Shown in pieces: positions 18,745 to 28,233 of a DNA stretch of 64,000 nucleotides. The notes beneath the pieces were generated by a model, which worked only from the letters and a program-made list of their open reading frames with translations, was not told the DNA's origin and made no database searches. Source of the stretch: Enterococcus phoeniculicola ATCC BAA-412 (lineage in GTDB: Bacteria > Bacillota > Bacilli > Lactobacillales > Enterococcaceae); contig NZ_ASWE01000002.1 in the NCBI RefSeq assembly GCF_000407505.1, positions 620,001 through 684,000 on the forward strand, in the 5' to 3' direction. Every line of letters begins with the position of its first letter. Positions within the stretch are counted from its first letter, which is position 1. Made by a program: the position numbers and the translations under genes.

Positions 18745-19755
18745 ATGACAGTAAAAGTAGGTATCAATGGTTTTGGACGAATTGGTCGCTTAGCATTTCG
18801 TCGGATTAAAGAAGTATCAGATGATATTGAAGTAGTTGCAATCAACGATTTAACTAGTCCTACAATGTTAGCTCATTTATTACAATTTGACTCTACGCAC
18901 GGCACGTATCCTGGCAAGGTAACCGCAACTGATGATTCTATCGTAGTTGATGGCGAAACGACACGTGTATATGCTGAACCAGATGCAAGTAAAATTCCTT
19001 GGGTAAAAGAAAACGGGGTAGACATTGTTTTAGAATGTACAGGATTTTACACTTCAGAAGAAAAAGCACAAGCTCACTTAGACGCAGGTGTAAAACGAGT
19101 AGTTATTTCGGCTCCTGCGGGTGCAATGAAAACAATTGTTTACAATGTGAATGATGATACATTAGATGAAAATGATAAAATTATTTCTGCTGGCTCATGT
19201 ACTACAAACTGTTTAGCTCCTATGGCTTACTTTTTGAATAATGAATTTGGGATTGAGGTAGGAACAATGACGACCGTTCATGCCTATACTTCAACACAAA
19301 TGCTTTTAGATGGTCCTGTTAAGGGAGGAAATCTGCGTGCAGCACGTTCAGCAGCAGACAACACAATCCCACATTCTACTGGTGCTGCAAAAGCGATTGG
19401 ACTGGTTATTCCAGAACTTCAAGGGAAACTTCAAGGCCATGCACAACGTGTACCAGTTGTTGATGGTTCATTAACTGAACTTGTTTCTATCTTAAAGAAA
19501 AAAGTTACGGCTGAAGAAGTCAATGAAGCAATTAAAAAACATACGATTGACAATCCTTCTTTTGGTTATGATGATCGTGAAATTGTTTCTGGTGATGTGA
19601 TTGGTACAACAGAAGGATCTATCTTTGACCCAACGCAAACAGAAGTAACCACTGCTGGTGATTTCCAATTAGTGAAAACTGTTGCTTGGTACGACAACGA
19701 ATACGGCTTTACCTGCCAAATGATTCGTTTGTTGGAAAAATTCGCCAATTTATAA
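18745..19755 (+). CDS. gap: Glyceraldehyde-3-phosphate dehydrogenase (glycolytic, NAD-type)
   Basis: 336 residues, full length. It oxidises glyceraldehyde-3-P with phosphate and NAD to 1,3-bisphosphoglycerate. Rossmann motif [10 protein letters not shown] (6-15); nucleophile Cys152 in [12 protein letters not shown]; the catalytic His lies in [10 protein letters not shown]. The gene stands alone, without pgk or tpi and without a CggR-type regulator beside it. AGGAGG precedes the ATG, and TATAAA near 18703 could be its -10, although no good -35 is seen. Confidence 0.97.
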   Translation: MTVKVGINGFGRIGRLAFRRIKEVSDDIEVVAINDLTSPTMLAHLLQFDSTHGTYPGKVTATDDSIVVDGETTRVYAEPDASKIPWVKENGVDIVLECTGFYTSEEKAQAHLDAGVKRVVISAPAGAMKTIVYNVNDDTLDENDKIISAGSCTTNCLAPMAYFLNNEFGIEVGTMTTVHAYTSTQMLLDGPVKGGNLRAARSAADNTIPHSTGAAKAIGLVIPELQGKLQGHAQRVPVVDGSLTELVSILKKKVTAEEVNEAIKKHTIDNPSFGYDDREIVSGDVIGTTEGSIFDPTQTEVTTAGDFQLVKTVAWYDNEYGFTCQMIRLLEKFANL

Positions 19756-19770
19756 TTGAATAATAAACTA

Positions 19771-19812
19771 AAGAAGCGCAGGATTCTCATTAATGGAAAT
19801 CCTGTGCTTCTT
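19771..19812. terminator. Bidirectional terminator between gap and the hydrolase gene
   Basis: AAGAAGCGCAGGATT (19771-19785) pairs, with one G-T, with AATCCTGTGCTTCTT (19798-19812). T-rich sequence follows. Confidence 0.85.
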
Positions 19813-19819
19813 ATTTTAA

Positions 19820-20755
19820 TTAATCTACATATGTTTCTAAAAATCCTTTTACGACTTCTTTATATTTTTCAGGGTTTTTATTATAGGCGCCCCCATGCTC
19901 TGCACCAGGAACGATATATTTTTCTTTTTTTACATCTGTTGCATTGTACACTTCATCAAGCATACTGTATGGAACAAAAGTATCTGCGTCTCCGTGTATA
20001 AAGAGCATAGGTGTTTTATTTTTCTTTAGCTGATCAATCGAACTTGCCTCACCGAAGAAGTAGCCTGCTCTAAGTTTAGTGATACCGCTTGTCACTGGAA
20101 TGAGTGGGAAACTTGGTAAATTGAACATTTCTTTTAACTGATAGCTTAATTCTCCATTGACAGAGGAGTAGCCGCAATCCTCAACGATTGCTTTTACATT
20201 TTCTGGAAGTTTTTCTCCACTTGTCATCATGACGGTAGCACCACCCATACTGATTCCGTATAACGTGATTTGTTCATTTTTGCCATTTTCACTAATAATT
20301 CGATCAATCCATTGAACATAGTCTTTTCTTTCTGGCCAGCCAAATCCTATATAATCGCCTTGGCTTTCTCCGTGTCCTCTTGCATCAGGTGCTAAGACGT
20401 TATAGCCCATATCATGATACATTTTTGCAAATGTAGCCATGGTTTCTGCCGTCCCCATATAGCCGTGTGCCATAAGAACCGTCTTGTTTGTGTCTGATTC
20501 GGCTGGTAAATAAATGGCAGACAATAGTAGTCCATCTGTTGATTCAAGCGTCCAGCGAGTACGATTATTTTCATCTGTAAACCACTTAGACTCTTCTGTT
20601 TCCTTTTTTTCTTTATCCGTTCCTGCAGTATCTCCTGCTAAAAAATCTTTTTCTGAAGGAACGACTGCATAATTGTAAAAATAATTTCCTGCAAATAATA
20701 ATCCAATCACAATTACAACAACGACTCCGATTAAAACCTTTATCCAACGTTTCAT
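19820..20755 (-). CDS. Membrane-anchored alpha/beta hydrolase
   Basis: 311 residues from the ATG at 20755, preferred over the ATG at 20782 because AAGGTGG lies seven nt upstream. A single N-terminal helix (WIKVLIGVVVVIVIGLLFAG) anchors an extracytoplasmic domain. The nucleophile elbow is YGISMGGA; the oxyanion region is LMAHGYMG; a late Asp (HGDADTFVP) and His (GAEHGGAY) complete the triad. It resembles YqkD/BAAT-like serine hydrolases. The substrate is unknown (ester, acyl or peptide). Confidence 0.85.
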   Translation of the reverse strand: MKRWIKVLIGVVVVIVIGLLFAGNYFYNYAVVPSEKDFLAGDTAGTDKEKKETEESKWFTDENNRTRWTLESTDGLLLSAIYLPAESDTNKTVLMAHGYMGTAETMATFAKMYHDMGYNVLAPDARGHGESQGDYIGFGWPERKDYVQWIDRIISENGKNEQITLYGISMGGATVMMTSGEKLPENVKAIVEDCGYSSVNGELSYQLKEMFNLPSFPLIPVTSGITKLRAGYFFGEASSIDQLKKNKTPMLFIHGDADTFVPYSMLDEVYNATDVKKEKYIVPGAEHGGAYNKNPEKYKEVVKGFLETYVD

Positions 20756-20877
20756 TTGCTTGCCACCTTTTTTCAAATTCACTACTCAAAATAGTATAGA
20801 CAAAATCTACTTTATTCGCAAATTGATTTTCGCATAGTGACTAACGAATCTGATGTGGCTTGCTACATTCGTTCCAC

Positions 20878-20941
20878 AAAAAAACACAAGCTGTGTCTGA
20901 GATGAAATCCTCTCAACTCGTAGGCAGCCTGTGCTTTTTTT
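20878..20941 (-). terminator. Terminator of mupG
   Basis: On the minus strand CACAGGCTG..CAGCTTGTG enclose an inner TGAGAG/TCTCA stem, and a T-run follows. Confidence 0.65.
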
Positions 20942-22036
20942 CTATGCGTTTGTTTCAATAAACTTAAAGTTTGACCATGGTTTCAAGAAATCTAATAAGA
21001 ATAATTCATCATCAGAAATACGTCCAACCACATTTACACGACCATCATTTTTCATTTCTTTAAGGGCAACTTGTGTTTCACCTTTGTATTGACCATAGCC
21101 AACATTGTCGATTAATACATCCCCTTTAATCATGTCCCGAGTATTATGCGCTGGGAATTCTTTATCTTTGTAATAGATACGAGTCATTGTAGAACGCATA
21201 ATATAATCAGAACGATCACCACGATAGCTGTGTAAATTATCAAACAGGCAAATACGTTCATCTTCTGTAATATCTTCTTCTACTTTTACCTTTAAAGTTG
21301 GATAATCAGCAGTGAATGCTTCAGCCATTGCTTTTAATTCTTCTTCAGAAGCGTAGGCATTCCCAATTGAAATATCATCAATCAAGCCTGTAAGCATCAA
21401 GTGTTTTACCTGTGTACTGATTTCTAAATCACGATGGTCTTCTAAGGAACAAAGGCCATCTTGTGTTGGCCAAGGACCAAATGTTGCAGCATGTGAATTT
21501 ACAAATGCCATGGTATTTAAATTATATTTACGGAATTTTTCTGAACAAAAGACAAAATGATCATAGCCTAGTCCTGAGTAACGATGTGGATAGAAATTAT
21601 GAGAACCAAGTAGATTATCTGTGTTTGGAGAGTAGCTCATAATATTATCGACATAATTTGTACCTGAGCTCATGTTGATTTCAATTTTTATACCATAAGG
21701 ATTACGAGTCATTTGTGCTTCTTCTGCTCCGGTAAATCCAACATCTAAGCGGACACCGTATGCTCCCATTTTGTCAAAAAATGACAGATCACTATAAGAG
21801 ATTTCAAGTTGATCAAATAATGCAGGATTAATATCTACCATGACTTCCATGCCCAAGCTGTTTGCGTAATCAACAACCGCTTTAAATTCACTTAAAACTT
21901 TTTCTTTATCGTCAGTGATTTGTAGCAAACTTGTAAAGACACGTTTAAATCCATACTTGTGTGCAAGGTCTAAATATGCTTTGTCTTTCTCAAATGTTGA
22001 GCGTTCTGGATAAACTGAAATACCTAATTTTCCCAT
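20942..22036 (-). CDS. mupG: DUF871/MupG-family 6-phospho-N-acetylmuramidase
   Basis: 364 residues. An N-terminal TIM barrel (MGKLGISVYPE; FKRVFTSLLQI; GMEVMVDINP; LRLDVGF-like VRLDVGF; NFYPHRYSGL) is followed by a C-terminal beta domain from about 250. MupG-type enzymes hydrolyse MurNAc-6-P-GlcNAc during cell-wall sugar recycling. No PTS or MurQ genes adjoin it here, so the pathway context is missing. Confidence 0.85.
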   Translation of the reverse strand: MGKLGISVYPERSTFEKDKAYLDLAHKYGFKRVFTSLLQITDDKEKVLSEFKAVVDYANSLGMEVMVDINPALFDQLEISYSDLSFFDKMGAYGVRLDVGFTGAEEAQMTRNPYGIKIEINMSSGTNYVDNIMSYSPNTDNLLGSHNFYPHRYSGLGYDHFVFCSEKFRKYNLNTMAFVNSHAATFGPWPTQDGLCSLEDHRDLEISTQVKHLMLTGLIDDISIGNAYASEEELKAMAEAFTADYPTLKVKVEEDITEDERICLFDNLHSYRGDRSDYIMRSTMTRIYYKDKEFPAHNTRDMIKGDVLIDNVGYGQYKGETQVALKEMKNDGRVNVVGRISDDELFLLDFLKPWSNFKFIETNA

Positions 22037-22083
22037 GTGTATTGCCTCCTGAGTAGTTGTTTCTTAAATTTGAATACACTTCC

Positions 22084-22112
22084 ATTATAACAAAACTTCA
22101 AAAAATGGTCTA
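22084..22112 (-). promoter_or_regulatory. Promoter of mupG
   Basis: TAGACC (22112-22107), 17-nt spacer, TATAAT (22089-22084) on the minus strand. Confidence 0.55.
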
Positions 22113-22204
22113 CACCTTTGCGAATCTGACAAAATTTAATAGTTTTTCTTATCTCAGTTTGATATGATAGTTAGGAAGTTTAAAAAAGAGAGGAAAATTT
22201 TTTC

Positions 22205-22951
22205 ATGAAATTAAAAAAAGTTATCATTCCTTTAAGCATTTTAGGAGCAGGGTTATTATTGGCAGCATGTTCCCCTAAAGAAGAAGCGACTAGTGGTTCT
22301 AGCTCATCCACCACTGCTTCAAGCGAAAAAACGACAGAATCATCCGTTGATTTAAATGCACTTGATTTACCTCAGTTAGATTCAGAATTGAAAGAAAATG
22401 AATCTGCTGTTGAAATGGAAACAACTGCAGGAAATATCAAGATAAAATTATTCCCTGAAATCGCACCAAAAGCAGTAGAAAACTTTATCACCCACTCAAA
22501 GGATGGCTATTACGACGGTATCACCTTCCATCGTGTAATTAATGAATTTATGATTCAAGGTGGCGATCCTGAAGGAACTGGTGCTGGTGGTGAAAGTATC
22601 TGGGGGAAACCATTCAAAAATGAACCTTCAAATCAGCTTTACAATATCCGTGGGGCTCTTTCTATGGCAAATGCTGGTCCAGATACAAATGGCAGTCAGT
22701 TCTTTATCGTTCAAAATACGGAGGACAAGTCAGATGGATTATTGTATGAAGATAAACCAAAAGCAATTATTGATGCCTATAAAAATGGGGGTGCACCTCA
22801 TCTAGACGGCGATTATACCGTTTTTGGACAAGTTTATGAAGGTATGGATGTAGTGGATAAAATTGCGACGGCTAAAGTTGGCGATGACGGTCAAACACCT
22901 ACTGACCCAGTAAAAATTAAATCAATCAAAGTTTTACAAGAAGCAAAATAA
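22205..22951 (+). CDS. Extracytoplasmic cyclophilin-type peptidyl-prolyl isomerase lipoprotein
   Basis: 248 residues. Lipoprotein signal with lipobox LLAAC (Cys about 22), then a Ser/Thr-rich linker to about 50. A cyclophilin domain follows (FPEIAPKAVENFITHSKDGYYDGITFHRV, with the catalytic Arg in FHRV, then QGGDPEGTG, SMANAGPDTNGSQFFI, VFGQVYEGMDVVDKI). It probably assists folding of exported proteins at the membrane outer face. Confidence 0.93.
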   Translation: MKLKKVIIPLSILGAGLLLAACSPKEEATSGSSSSTTASSEKTTESSVDLNALDLPQLDSELKENESAVEMETTAGNIKIKLFPEIAPKAVENFITHSKDGYYDGITFHRVINEFMIQGGDPEGTGAGGESIWGKPFKNEPSNQLYNIRGALSMANAGPDTNGSQFFIVQNTEDKSDGLLYEDKPKAIIDAYKNGGAPHLDGDYTVFGQVYEGMDVVDKIATAKVGDDGQTPTDPVKIKSIKVLQEAK

Positions 22952-22992
22952 ATAAATGAACGCCAGAGAATTCACTTTGGCGTTCATTTATT
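22951..22992. terminator. Bidirectional terminator between the cyclophilin gene and fabZ
   Basis: AATAAATGAACGCCA (22951-22965) pairs perfectly with TGGCGTTCATTTATT (22978-22992). Confidence 0.85.
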
Positions 22993-23020
22993 TATTAAGA
23001 ATTTCTAAAGAAATAACTAG

Positions 23021-23458
23021 TTATTGTTGCCCAACAATAAACGTGAATTCACATTCCGCAGCTTTTTTTCCTTCAACAGTGGCAATTGCATTAGCTGTCC
23101 CTACAGAGCCTTTGATTTTGATGATTTCAAAGGAGAGCTTAACGACATCTCCTGGTACAACTTTTTGACGGAATTTTGCTTTGTTAATCCCACCGATATA
23201 TGCTGTTCGTCCAAGAAATTCTTCTGATTTTAATATCAAAATTGATCCTGCTTGTGCAAGGGATTCTAAGATAAGAACGCCCGGCATAACGGGGTTTCCA
23301 GGGAAATGACCTTGGAAAAAATCTTCATTAATCGTGACATTTTTTGTTGCAATAATCTTTTTCCCAGGCTCCAATTCGTCTACATAATCGATATAGCAAA
23401 TCGGATAGCGGTTTGGAATAAGCTCCATTACCTCGACTGCAGTTAACACTTTTGTCAT
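23021..23458 (-). CDS. fabZ: FabZ-family 3-hydroxyacyl-ACP dehydratase, possibly the FabN (dehydratase/isomerase) type
   Basis: 145 residues, hot-dog fold. Catalytic His51 (QGHFPGNPVMPG) and Glu65 (ILESLAQ). It dehydrates 3-hydroxyacyl-ACP in fatty acid elongation. Enterococci have two FabZ-like enzymes; the one paired with fabI, FabN, also isomerises to make unsaturated acids. The IPNRYPICYIDYVDEL segment and the divergent partner fabI fit FabN, but sequence alone does not prove isomerase activity. A FabT-like palindrome covers its promoter. Confidence 0.9.
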   Translation of the reverse strand: MTKVLTAVEVMELIPNRYPICYIDYVDELEPGKKIIATKNVTINEDFFQGHFPGNPVMPGVLILESLAQAGSILILKSEEFLGRTAYIGGINKAKFRQKVVPGDVVKLSFEIIKIKGSVGTANAIATVEGKKAAECEFTFIVGQQ

Positions 23459-23501
23459 ATTATAAACCTACTTTCTTAAATTGTTAGGAAAACTTTATTT
23501 G

Positions 23502-23514
23502 TTTGATAATCAAA
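23502..23514. promoter_or_regulatory. FabT-like operator at the fabZ promoter
   Basis: TTTGATAATCAAA, a near-perfect palindrome matching the FabT box. On the minus strand it overlaps the -10 (TACTTT) of a promoter whose -35 is TTGTCA, 17 nt upstream. A weaker relative, TTTGACAATCATT, lies at 23533-23545. Confidence 0.65.
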
Positions 23515-23565
23515 GTATCATATCTCTTACTATTTGACAATCATTTTTTATTCTTGATAAAAATA

Positions 23566-23596
23566 GTTTGACAATCAAACAATTATCGATAATAAT
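23566..23596 (+). promoter_or_regulatory. fabI promoter with FabT-like operator
   Basis: GTTTGACAATCAAAC (23566-23580) is palindromic. Its TTGACA (23568-23573) serves as the -35, with a 17-nt spacer to AATAAT (23591-23596). Binding would block polymerase directly. Confidence 0.65.
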
Positions 23597-23693
23597 AATA
23601 AATCATAGAGACAAGAAAGGCAAGTCGCAATTATTTTAATATTTAGTTCTTTTTCTCTAGTTAATTAATTAAGAAAAATCAAGGAGTGTAATT

Positions 23694-24449
23694 ATGACAT
23701 ATTTATCTGGAAAAAAAATTGTAGTAATGGGTGTCGCAAATAAAAAAAGTATTGCATGGGGCTGCGCAGAAGCCATGGAAACTCAAGGAGCAGAAGTTAT
23801 CTATACGTATCAAAATGATCGTATGAAGAAATCTTTACAAAAAATTGTTAGTGAGGATGCATTTTTAGTAGAATGTGACGTAGCTAGCGATGAGAGTATT
23901 CAATCTGCCTTTAGTCAAATTAAAGATTATGCAGGAGAAATTGATGGAATTGTTCACGCGATTGCGTATGCAAAAAAAGAAGAGTTATCTGGGAATGTAA
24001 CAGATATTTCTCGTGACGGTTATGCACTTGCTCAAGATATTAGCAGCTATTCATTAATTGCTGTTTCAAAATATGGTCAAGAAATTTTATCAGAAAATAG
24101 CGGAATCGTCAGCCTTACGTACATTGGTTCAGAACGTGCCATTCCAAATTACAATATGATGGGGATTGCAAAAGCTTCATTGGAAGCAAGCATTCGTTAC
24201 CTTGCTGCTGAATTATCACCGAAGAAAATCCGTGTTAATGGGATTTCAGCTGGAGCAATTAAAACACTTGCAGTGACAGGTGTTCAAGACTATCAAAAAC
24301 TTATTCAACTTTCTGAAGACCGTACGCCAGATCATATCGGGGTAACCATTGAAGAAGTTGGTAATACATGTGCCTTCTTAATTAGCCCACTTTCAAGTGG
24401 AATTATCGGAGACGTTATTTACGTAGATAAAGGAGTTCATCTTTCTTAA
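23694..24449 (+). CDS. fabI: Enoyl-ACP reductase FabI
   Basis: 251 residues. NAD(P)H-dependent reduction of trans-2-enoyl-ACP, the last step of each elongation cycle. SDR-like fold with GVANKKSIAWG (13-23), Tyr143, and the catalytic YxxxxxxK pair Tyr153/Lys160 in PNYNMMGIAK. This is the target class of triclosan-type inhibitors. Divergent from fabZ with shared FabT-like control. Confidence 0.96.
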   Translation: MTYLSGKKIVVMGVANKKSIAWGCAEAMETQGAEVIYTYQNDRMKKSLQKIVSEDAFLVECDVASDESIQSAFSQIKDYAGEIDGIVHAIAYAKKEELSGNVTDISRDGYALAQDISSYSLIAVSKYGQEILSENSGIVSLTYIGSERAIPNYNMMGIAKASLEASIRYLAAELSPKKIRVNGISAGAIKTLAVTGVQDYQKLIQLSEDRTPDHIGVTIEEVGNTCAFLISPLSSGIIGDVIYVDKGVHLS

Positions 24450-24490
24450 TTATAGGAAAAATGAATAATGAGCGCTAAATATAACGCACA

Positions 24491-24523
24491 AGAAAACGTC
24501 GTGAACTTTTCACGACGTTTTCT
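24491..24523. terminator. Bidirectional terminator between fabI and ilvE
   Basis: AGAAAACGTCGTGAA (24491-24505) pairs with TTCACGACGTTTTCT (24509-24523). Confidence 0.85.
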
Positions 24524-24565
24524 TTATTCACTAAAAAGAAATTAGGTGTCTTCCCCTAACCATCA

Positions 24566-25579
24566 TTAGTTTACTTTTACTATCCATCCTTCAGGTGCTT
24601 CTACATCACCAAATTGGATACCTGTTAACTCTTTATAAAGTTTTTGCGTGACAGGTCCAACTTCCGTTTCACTAAAGAACACATGAAACTCGTCATTATT
24701 TTGTATGCCACCAATCGGAGAAATAACAGCAGCAGTGCCACAAGCACCTGCCTCGGCAAATTTATCAAGCTCATCTAATCGTACATCACTTTCTTCTGCC
24801 TCTAATCCTAGACGCTCTTTTGCAATGTATAGAAGTGAATACTTAGTGATACTTGGAAGAATAGAAGGAGAATAAGGCGTTATGAATTTTCCATCCTTAG
24901 TTATCCCGAAGAAATTGGCAGACCCTACCTCTTCTATTTTTGTATGTGTTGCTGGATCAAGATAGATACAATCGGAAAAATTCTTTTTATGCGCTTCATT
25001 ACCGGGAAGCAAGCTAGCCGCGTAGTTCCCACCTACTTTAGCGGCACCAGTTCCATGGGGAGCGGCACGATCATACTCAGATACGATGAAATTAGTTGGT
25101 GTTAACCCCCCTTTGAAATAGGCACCAACAGGCGTACAAAAGATGGTGAAAATATATTCTGGCGCAGCTTTCACGCCAATTCCCTCTCCAACACCAATTA
25201 AGAGTGGGCGTAAGTATAGTGTTCCGCCACTTTCATAAGGTGGAACGAATGCTTCGTTTGCTTTAACGACTTGCTTTACCGCATCAATAAATTTTTCTTC
25301 AGAAATTGCAGGCATCAGTAAACGTTCTGCACTTTTATTCAGGCGCTGACTATTTTGGTCAGGTCTAAACAGGTTAATTCCGCCATCTTTTCTTCGATAG
25401 GCTTTCATTCCTTCGAAACACTGCTGCCCGTAATGTAAGGCTGAGGAACCCTCATGAAGCGTAATTGTATTGTCCTCTGATAGTGTGCCCTCGTCCCACT
25501 GGCCATCTTTCCAACGAGACACATAACGAAACGGTGTCTTGATGTAAGAGAACCCTAAATTATCCCAATCAATTTCCAT
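24566..25579 (-). CDS. ilvE: Branched-chain amino acid aminotransferase
   Basis: 337 residues, PLP fold-type IV. It interconverts Leu/Ile/Val with their 2-oxo acids. Visible are HYGQQCFEGMKAYR, RPLLIGVGEGIGV, the PLP-lysine region GTGAAKVGGNYAASL, and CGTAAVISPIG. Monocistronic. Oxo acids from this enzyme could feed aldehyde or acyl-CoA pools, but no direct tie to the module at 60-64 kb is shown. Confidence 0.96.
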   Translation of the reverse strand: MEIDWDNLGFSYIKTPFRYVSRWKDGQWDEGTLSEDNTITLHEGSSALHYGQQCFEGMKAYRRKDGGINLFRPDQNSQRLNKSAERLLMPAISEEKFIDAVKQVVKANEAFVPPYESGGTLYLRPLLIGVGEGIGVKAAPEYIFTIFCTPVGAYFKGGLTPTNFIVSEYDRAAPHGTGAAKVGGNYAASLLPGNEAHKKNFSDCIYLDPATHTKIEEVGSANFFGITKDGKFITPYSPSILPSITKYSLLYIAKERLGLEAEESDVRLDELDKFAEAGACGTAAVISPIGGIQNNDEFHVFFSETEVGPVTQKLYKELTGIQFGDVEAPEGWIVKVN

Positions 25580-25652
25580 AAAAATTCCTCCTGTTTTCTA
25601 ATATTTCTGATAAGTTTACCACTTTATGAGAAAAATGTCATTGTTTTTTCAT

Positions 25653-25667
25653 AATTTTCTTTCAATT
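25653..25667. promoter_or_regulatory. CodY-like motif upstream of ilvE
   Basis: AATTTTCTTTCAATT matches the CodY consensus (AATTTTCWGAAAATT) at 12 of 15 positions. CodY commonly represses ilvE when branched-chain amino acids are plentiful. In AT-rich DNA such matches also arise by chance. Confidence 0.3.
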
Positions 25668-25811
25668 TTTCTGTTCTTCTAGTTTATCAAAGAATCAAGT
25701 ATTTGTTTATCTATTTTTTCGTTTTTCTTAAAATCCGTTGAAGAGATTTCCTTTTTCCTTTTTTTACTGTTAAAATGGGAATAATCAAGTTTTTGAAAGG
25801 TGATATTTTTT

Positions 25812-26732
25812 ATGTTTTTTAAATTATTTTTGACACAAGCAACAACAGAATCAACTACGGAAACGATTGTTGAACAGACAACAAAAAAACTAAATGCCTT
25901 TCAACGGTTCTGGGAAGGAATTGATTGGGATCAAGTAGTTGCACTTCTAATTGAAAAGACCATTTATTTAATCTTAACCATCGTTCTATTTGGTATTTTA
26001 AATCGGTTAGGAAAGTATTTTATCAACAAGTTATATGATCGTTATCAGAAAAAAGCACATTTAAGTGAAAATAGGATTGATACCCTGCACACTTTATTGA
26101 ACAATGTATATGCCTATATGCTTGTTTTCTTCTTCATCTATTCGGTTTTATCAATTATTGGTGTTCCTGTCGGTTCTCTTTTAGCTGGTGCTGGGATTGC
26201 AGGTTTAGCAATCGGGCTGGGTGCACAAGGGTTTATGAATGATATTATCACAGGTTTTTTTATCATTATGGAGCAACAGATTGATGTTGGTGATTATATT
26301 CGTTTGGTGAATCTTACAATTGAAGGAAAAGTGGTTTCTGTTGGTATTCGTACAATTCAGCTTCAATCCATTGATGGAACGATTCATTTTATTCCAAATC
26401 GTAATATAACAACAATTAGTAATCTTTCTCGGGCAAATATGCAAGTGGTTGTTGATGTTCGAATTTTACCAGACGAAGGTTACGAGAAGATTCGTGAAGT
26501 TATTGAAGCGGTGAATCATCGACTAGCAAAAGAACATGAAGATGAAATTCAAACAGGACCAACATTATTTGGGATGGTGGACTTGGGTAACGCGAATTTT
26601 GCTGTTCGGACCAACATGTATGTATTAAATGGACAACAGGCACAAATCAAGGAAGAATTTTTGACTACCTATGTAAAAGAACTGTCAGAAGCTGGATTTA
26701 CTATTCCAAATACGCCGATTGTTACACCATAG
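25812..26732 (+). CDS. MscS-family mechanosensitive channel
   Basis: 306 residues from the ATG at 25812, better spaced from AAAGGTG than the upstream GTG at 25800. Transmembrane helices about 44-64, 93-112 and 115-140. The pore helix is VGSLLAGAGIAGLAIGLGAQGFMNDIITGFF. The MscS beta domain follows (VGDYIRLVNLTIEGKVVSVGIR..LQSIDGTIHFIPN), then an alpha/beta C-terminal part. It releases solutes on hypo-osmotic shock. Confidence 0.93.
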   Translation: MFFKLFLTQATTESTTETIVEQTTKKLNAFQRFWEGIDWDQVVALLIEKTIYLILTIVLFGILNRLGKYFINKLYDRYQKKAHLSENRIDTLHTLLNNVYAYMLVFFFIYSVLSIIGVPVGSLLAGAGIAGLAIGLGAQGFMNDIITGFFIIMEQQIDVGDYIRLVNLTIEGKVVSVGIRTIQLQSIDGTIHFIPNRNITTISNLSRANMQVVVDVRILPDEGYEKIREVIEAVNHRLAKEHEDEIQTGPTLFGMVDLGNANFAVRTNMYVLNGQQAQIKEEFLTTYVKELSEAGFTIPNTPIVTP

Positions 26733-26762
26733 TCTCAAGAAATCAAAAGACTCGGATAATCT

Positions 26763-26808
26763 AAAAAAAGTGTAAAGAAACGATGGTGACGTTTCTCTAC
26801 ACTTTTTT
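26763..26808. terminator. Bidirectional terminator between mscS and dapL
   Basis: AAAAAGTGTA.AGAAACG pairs with CGTTTCT.TACACTTTTTT, with a T-run on the plus side. Confidence 0.75.
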
Positions 26809-26900
26809 GTTATTTTTTAACGAAAATGAATAAATGGTAAGAAGTGAATTTTAGAAAACTAGCAGAAAATAGTATTTACTTATTCGTTGGTATCTATAAT

Positions 26901-28034
26901 TTATTTCTCATCTAGTGTTTTCAAAAAATCACTAATGACCTCTACTCCTAATAAAATAGCCTCTTCTTTTGGGTTAAACAAAGGATGATGTAATCCATAA
27001 GGACTATCTACGCCCAGCCAGAACATCGTTCCGGGAACTTTACTTAATAAGAATCCAAAGTCTTCACCAGTCATGGCTGGTTGTGCTTCATTAAAGGTAA
27101 TCTTCGGATGTTTTTCCATAAAGTGAATGAAGGCTTCTGTTGTCTTACGATTGTTTTCAACGGGCAAATATCCTTTTTGATCTAAAGAAAGAAGAACCTC
27201 ACATTGAAAGGAAACTTCAATACCTTTTGCTATTTCCTGCATTCTTTTTTGCGTGAGCAGATTCATTTCTTGCGTAAGCGTACGAATCGTTCCATAAAGC
27301 TCCGCTTCTCCTGCTATGACATTATTTGTTTTACCAGCGTGGAAGCTTCCAAAAGTAATGACGCCTCCTTGTATAGGATCAACGCTGCGGCTGATAATCG
27401 TTTGTGCTTGTTGAATAAATTGGGTTGCAGCAACAATCATATCATTTGAAAGATGTGGGAAAGCAGCATGACCGCTTTTGCCTTTTAAGGTGACGCGGAC
27501 TTCACAAGTACCGGCAAATAATGTCCCTACGCGTGTACGAATTTCACCAACTGGAAGCTCTGGTGCAACATGCAATCCATAAAACTCATCGGGTAGCCAC
27601 TCACCAAATGCCTGGGCATTGTACATTAACATGCCTCCTGCATCATTTTCTTCAGCCGGTTGAAATAAAAACAGAAAATTATTTTTTGGTTGAACAGCAC
27701 TTAAGTTTTCTAAAAGACCTAAGGCGATTGTCATGTGAAAATCATGCCCACATGCATGCATGAATCCTTCATGAAGAGATGAAAAAGAACTTTTAACAAG
27801 CTCTTTTATTGGAAGTCCATCAATATCTGTTCGCCAACCAATCGTTTTTTCAGGATGATGACCTTTGACATAGACAAGAATTCCAGTTTGCCATTGCCGT
27901 ATTTCTACATACGCTTTGTCTAGCTGTTGAATTTTTTTAAGTAAAAAATCTGAAGTCTTAAACTCTTTAAGACCGATTTCGGGCATGGTATGCAATGCTC
28001 GTCGAATCTCAATTAATTGTTCTTGAATGGTCAT
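26901..28034 (-). CDS. dapL: N-acetyldiaminopimelate deacetylase (M20 family)
   Basis: 377 residues from the ATG at 28034; the ATG at 28043 leaves no spacing from its GAAGGG SD. Metal-binding motifs HACGHDFH and PAEEND and a dimerisation domain with HAAFPH identify an M20 amidohydrolase; GEDFGF lies near the end. The deacetylase acts in the acetylated lysine/diaminopimelate route, the step paired with DapH. In related genomes dapH and this gene are adjacent; here they are about 3.5 kb apart, with a four-gene block between them. Confidence 0.88.
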   Translation of the reverse strand: MTIQEQLIEIRRALHTMPEIGLKEFKTSDFLLKKIQQLDKAYVEIRQWQTGILVYVKGHHPEKTIGWRTDIDGLPIKELVKSSFSSLHEGFMHACGHDFHMTIALGLLENLSAVQPKNNFLFLFQPAEENDAGGMLMYNAQAFGEWLPDEFYGLHVAPELPVGEIRTRVGTLFAGTCEVRVTLKGKSGHAAFPHLSNDMIVAATQFIQQAQTIISRSVDPIQGGVITFGSFHAGKTNNVIAGEAELYGTIRTLTQEMNLLTQKRMQEIAKGIEVSFQCEVLLSLDQKGYLPVENNRKTTEAFIHFMEKHPKITFNEAQPAMTGEDFGFLLSKVPGTMFWLGVDSPYGLHHPLFNPKEEAILLGVEVISDFLKTLDEK

Positions 28035-28200
28035 ATGCAGCATCCCTTCTTTTTTCCTATTGTTACGGAAAAAATGGCTTCTGTCAAATACCTAAAATAG
28101 AAGATAGAAATATTTTTAAAAAACTATGTACGAGTATGGAATTAATTCTAAAGTACGTATTATTTTTTTTATTCTATGAATGAGATTGACTAGAAGAAAG

Positions 28201-28233
28201 AAAAAAACACAGACTTTCAGTTATTGAGTCTGT
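28201..28233 (-). terminator. Terminator of the HTH-TPR/DUF1266 unit
   Basis: CACAGACT (28207-28214) and AGTCTGTG (28226-28233) form the stem, and the minus strand continues into a T-run. The loop contains the 14-bp sequence repeated at 31546. Confidence 0.7.
28215..28228. repeat. 14-bp direct repeat, left copy
   Basis: TTCAGTTATTGAGT, identical to 31546-31559. The two copies bracket the four-gene block between dapL and dapH and could be a target-site duplication or attachment remnant. Confidence 0.45.
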
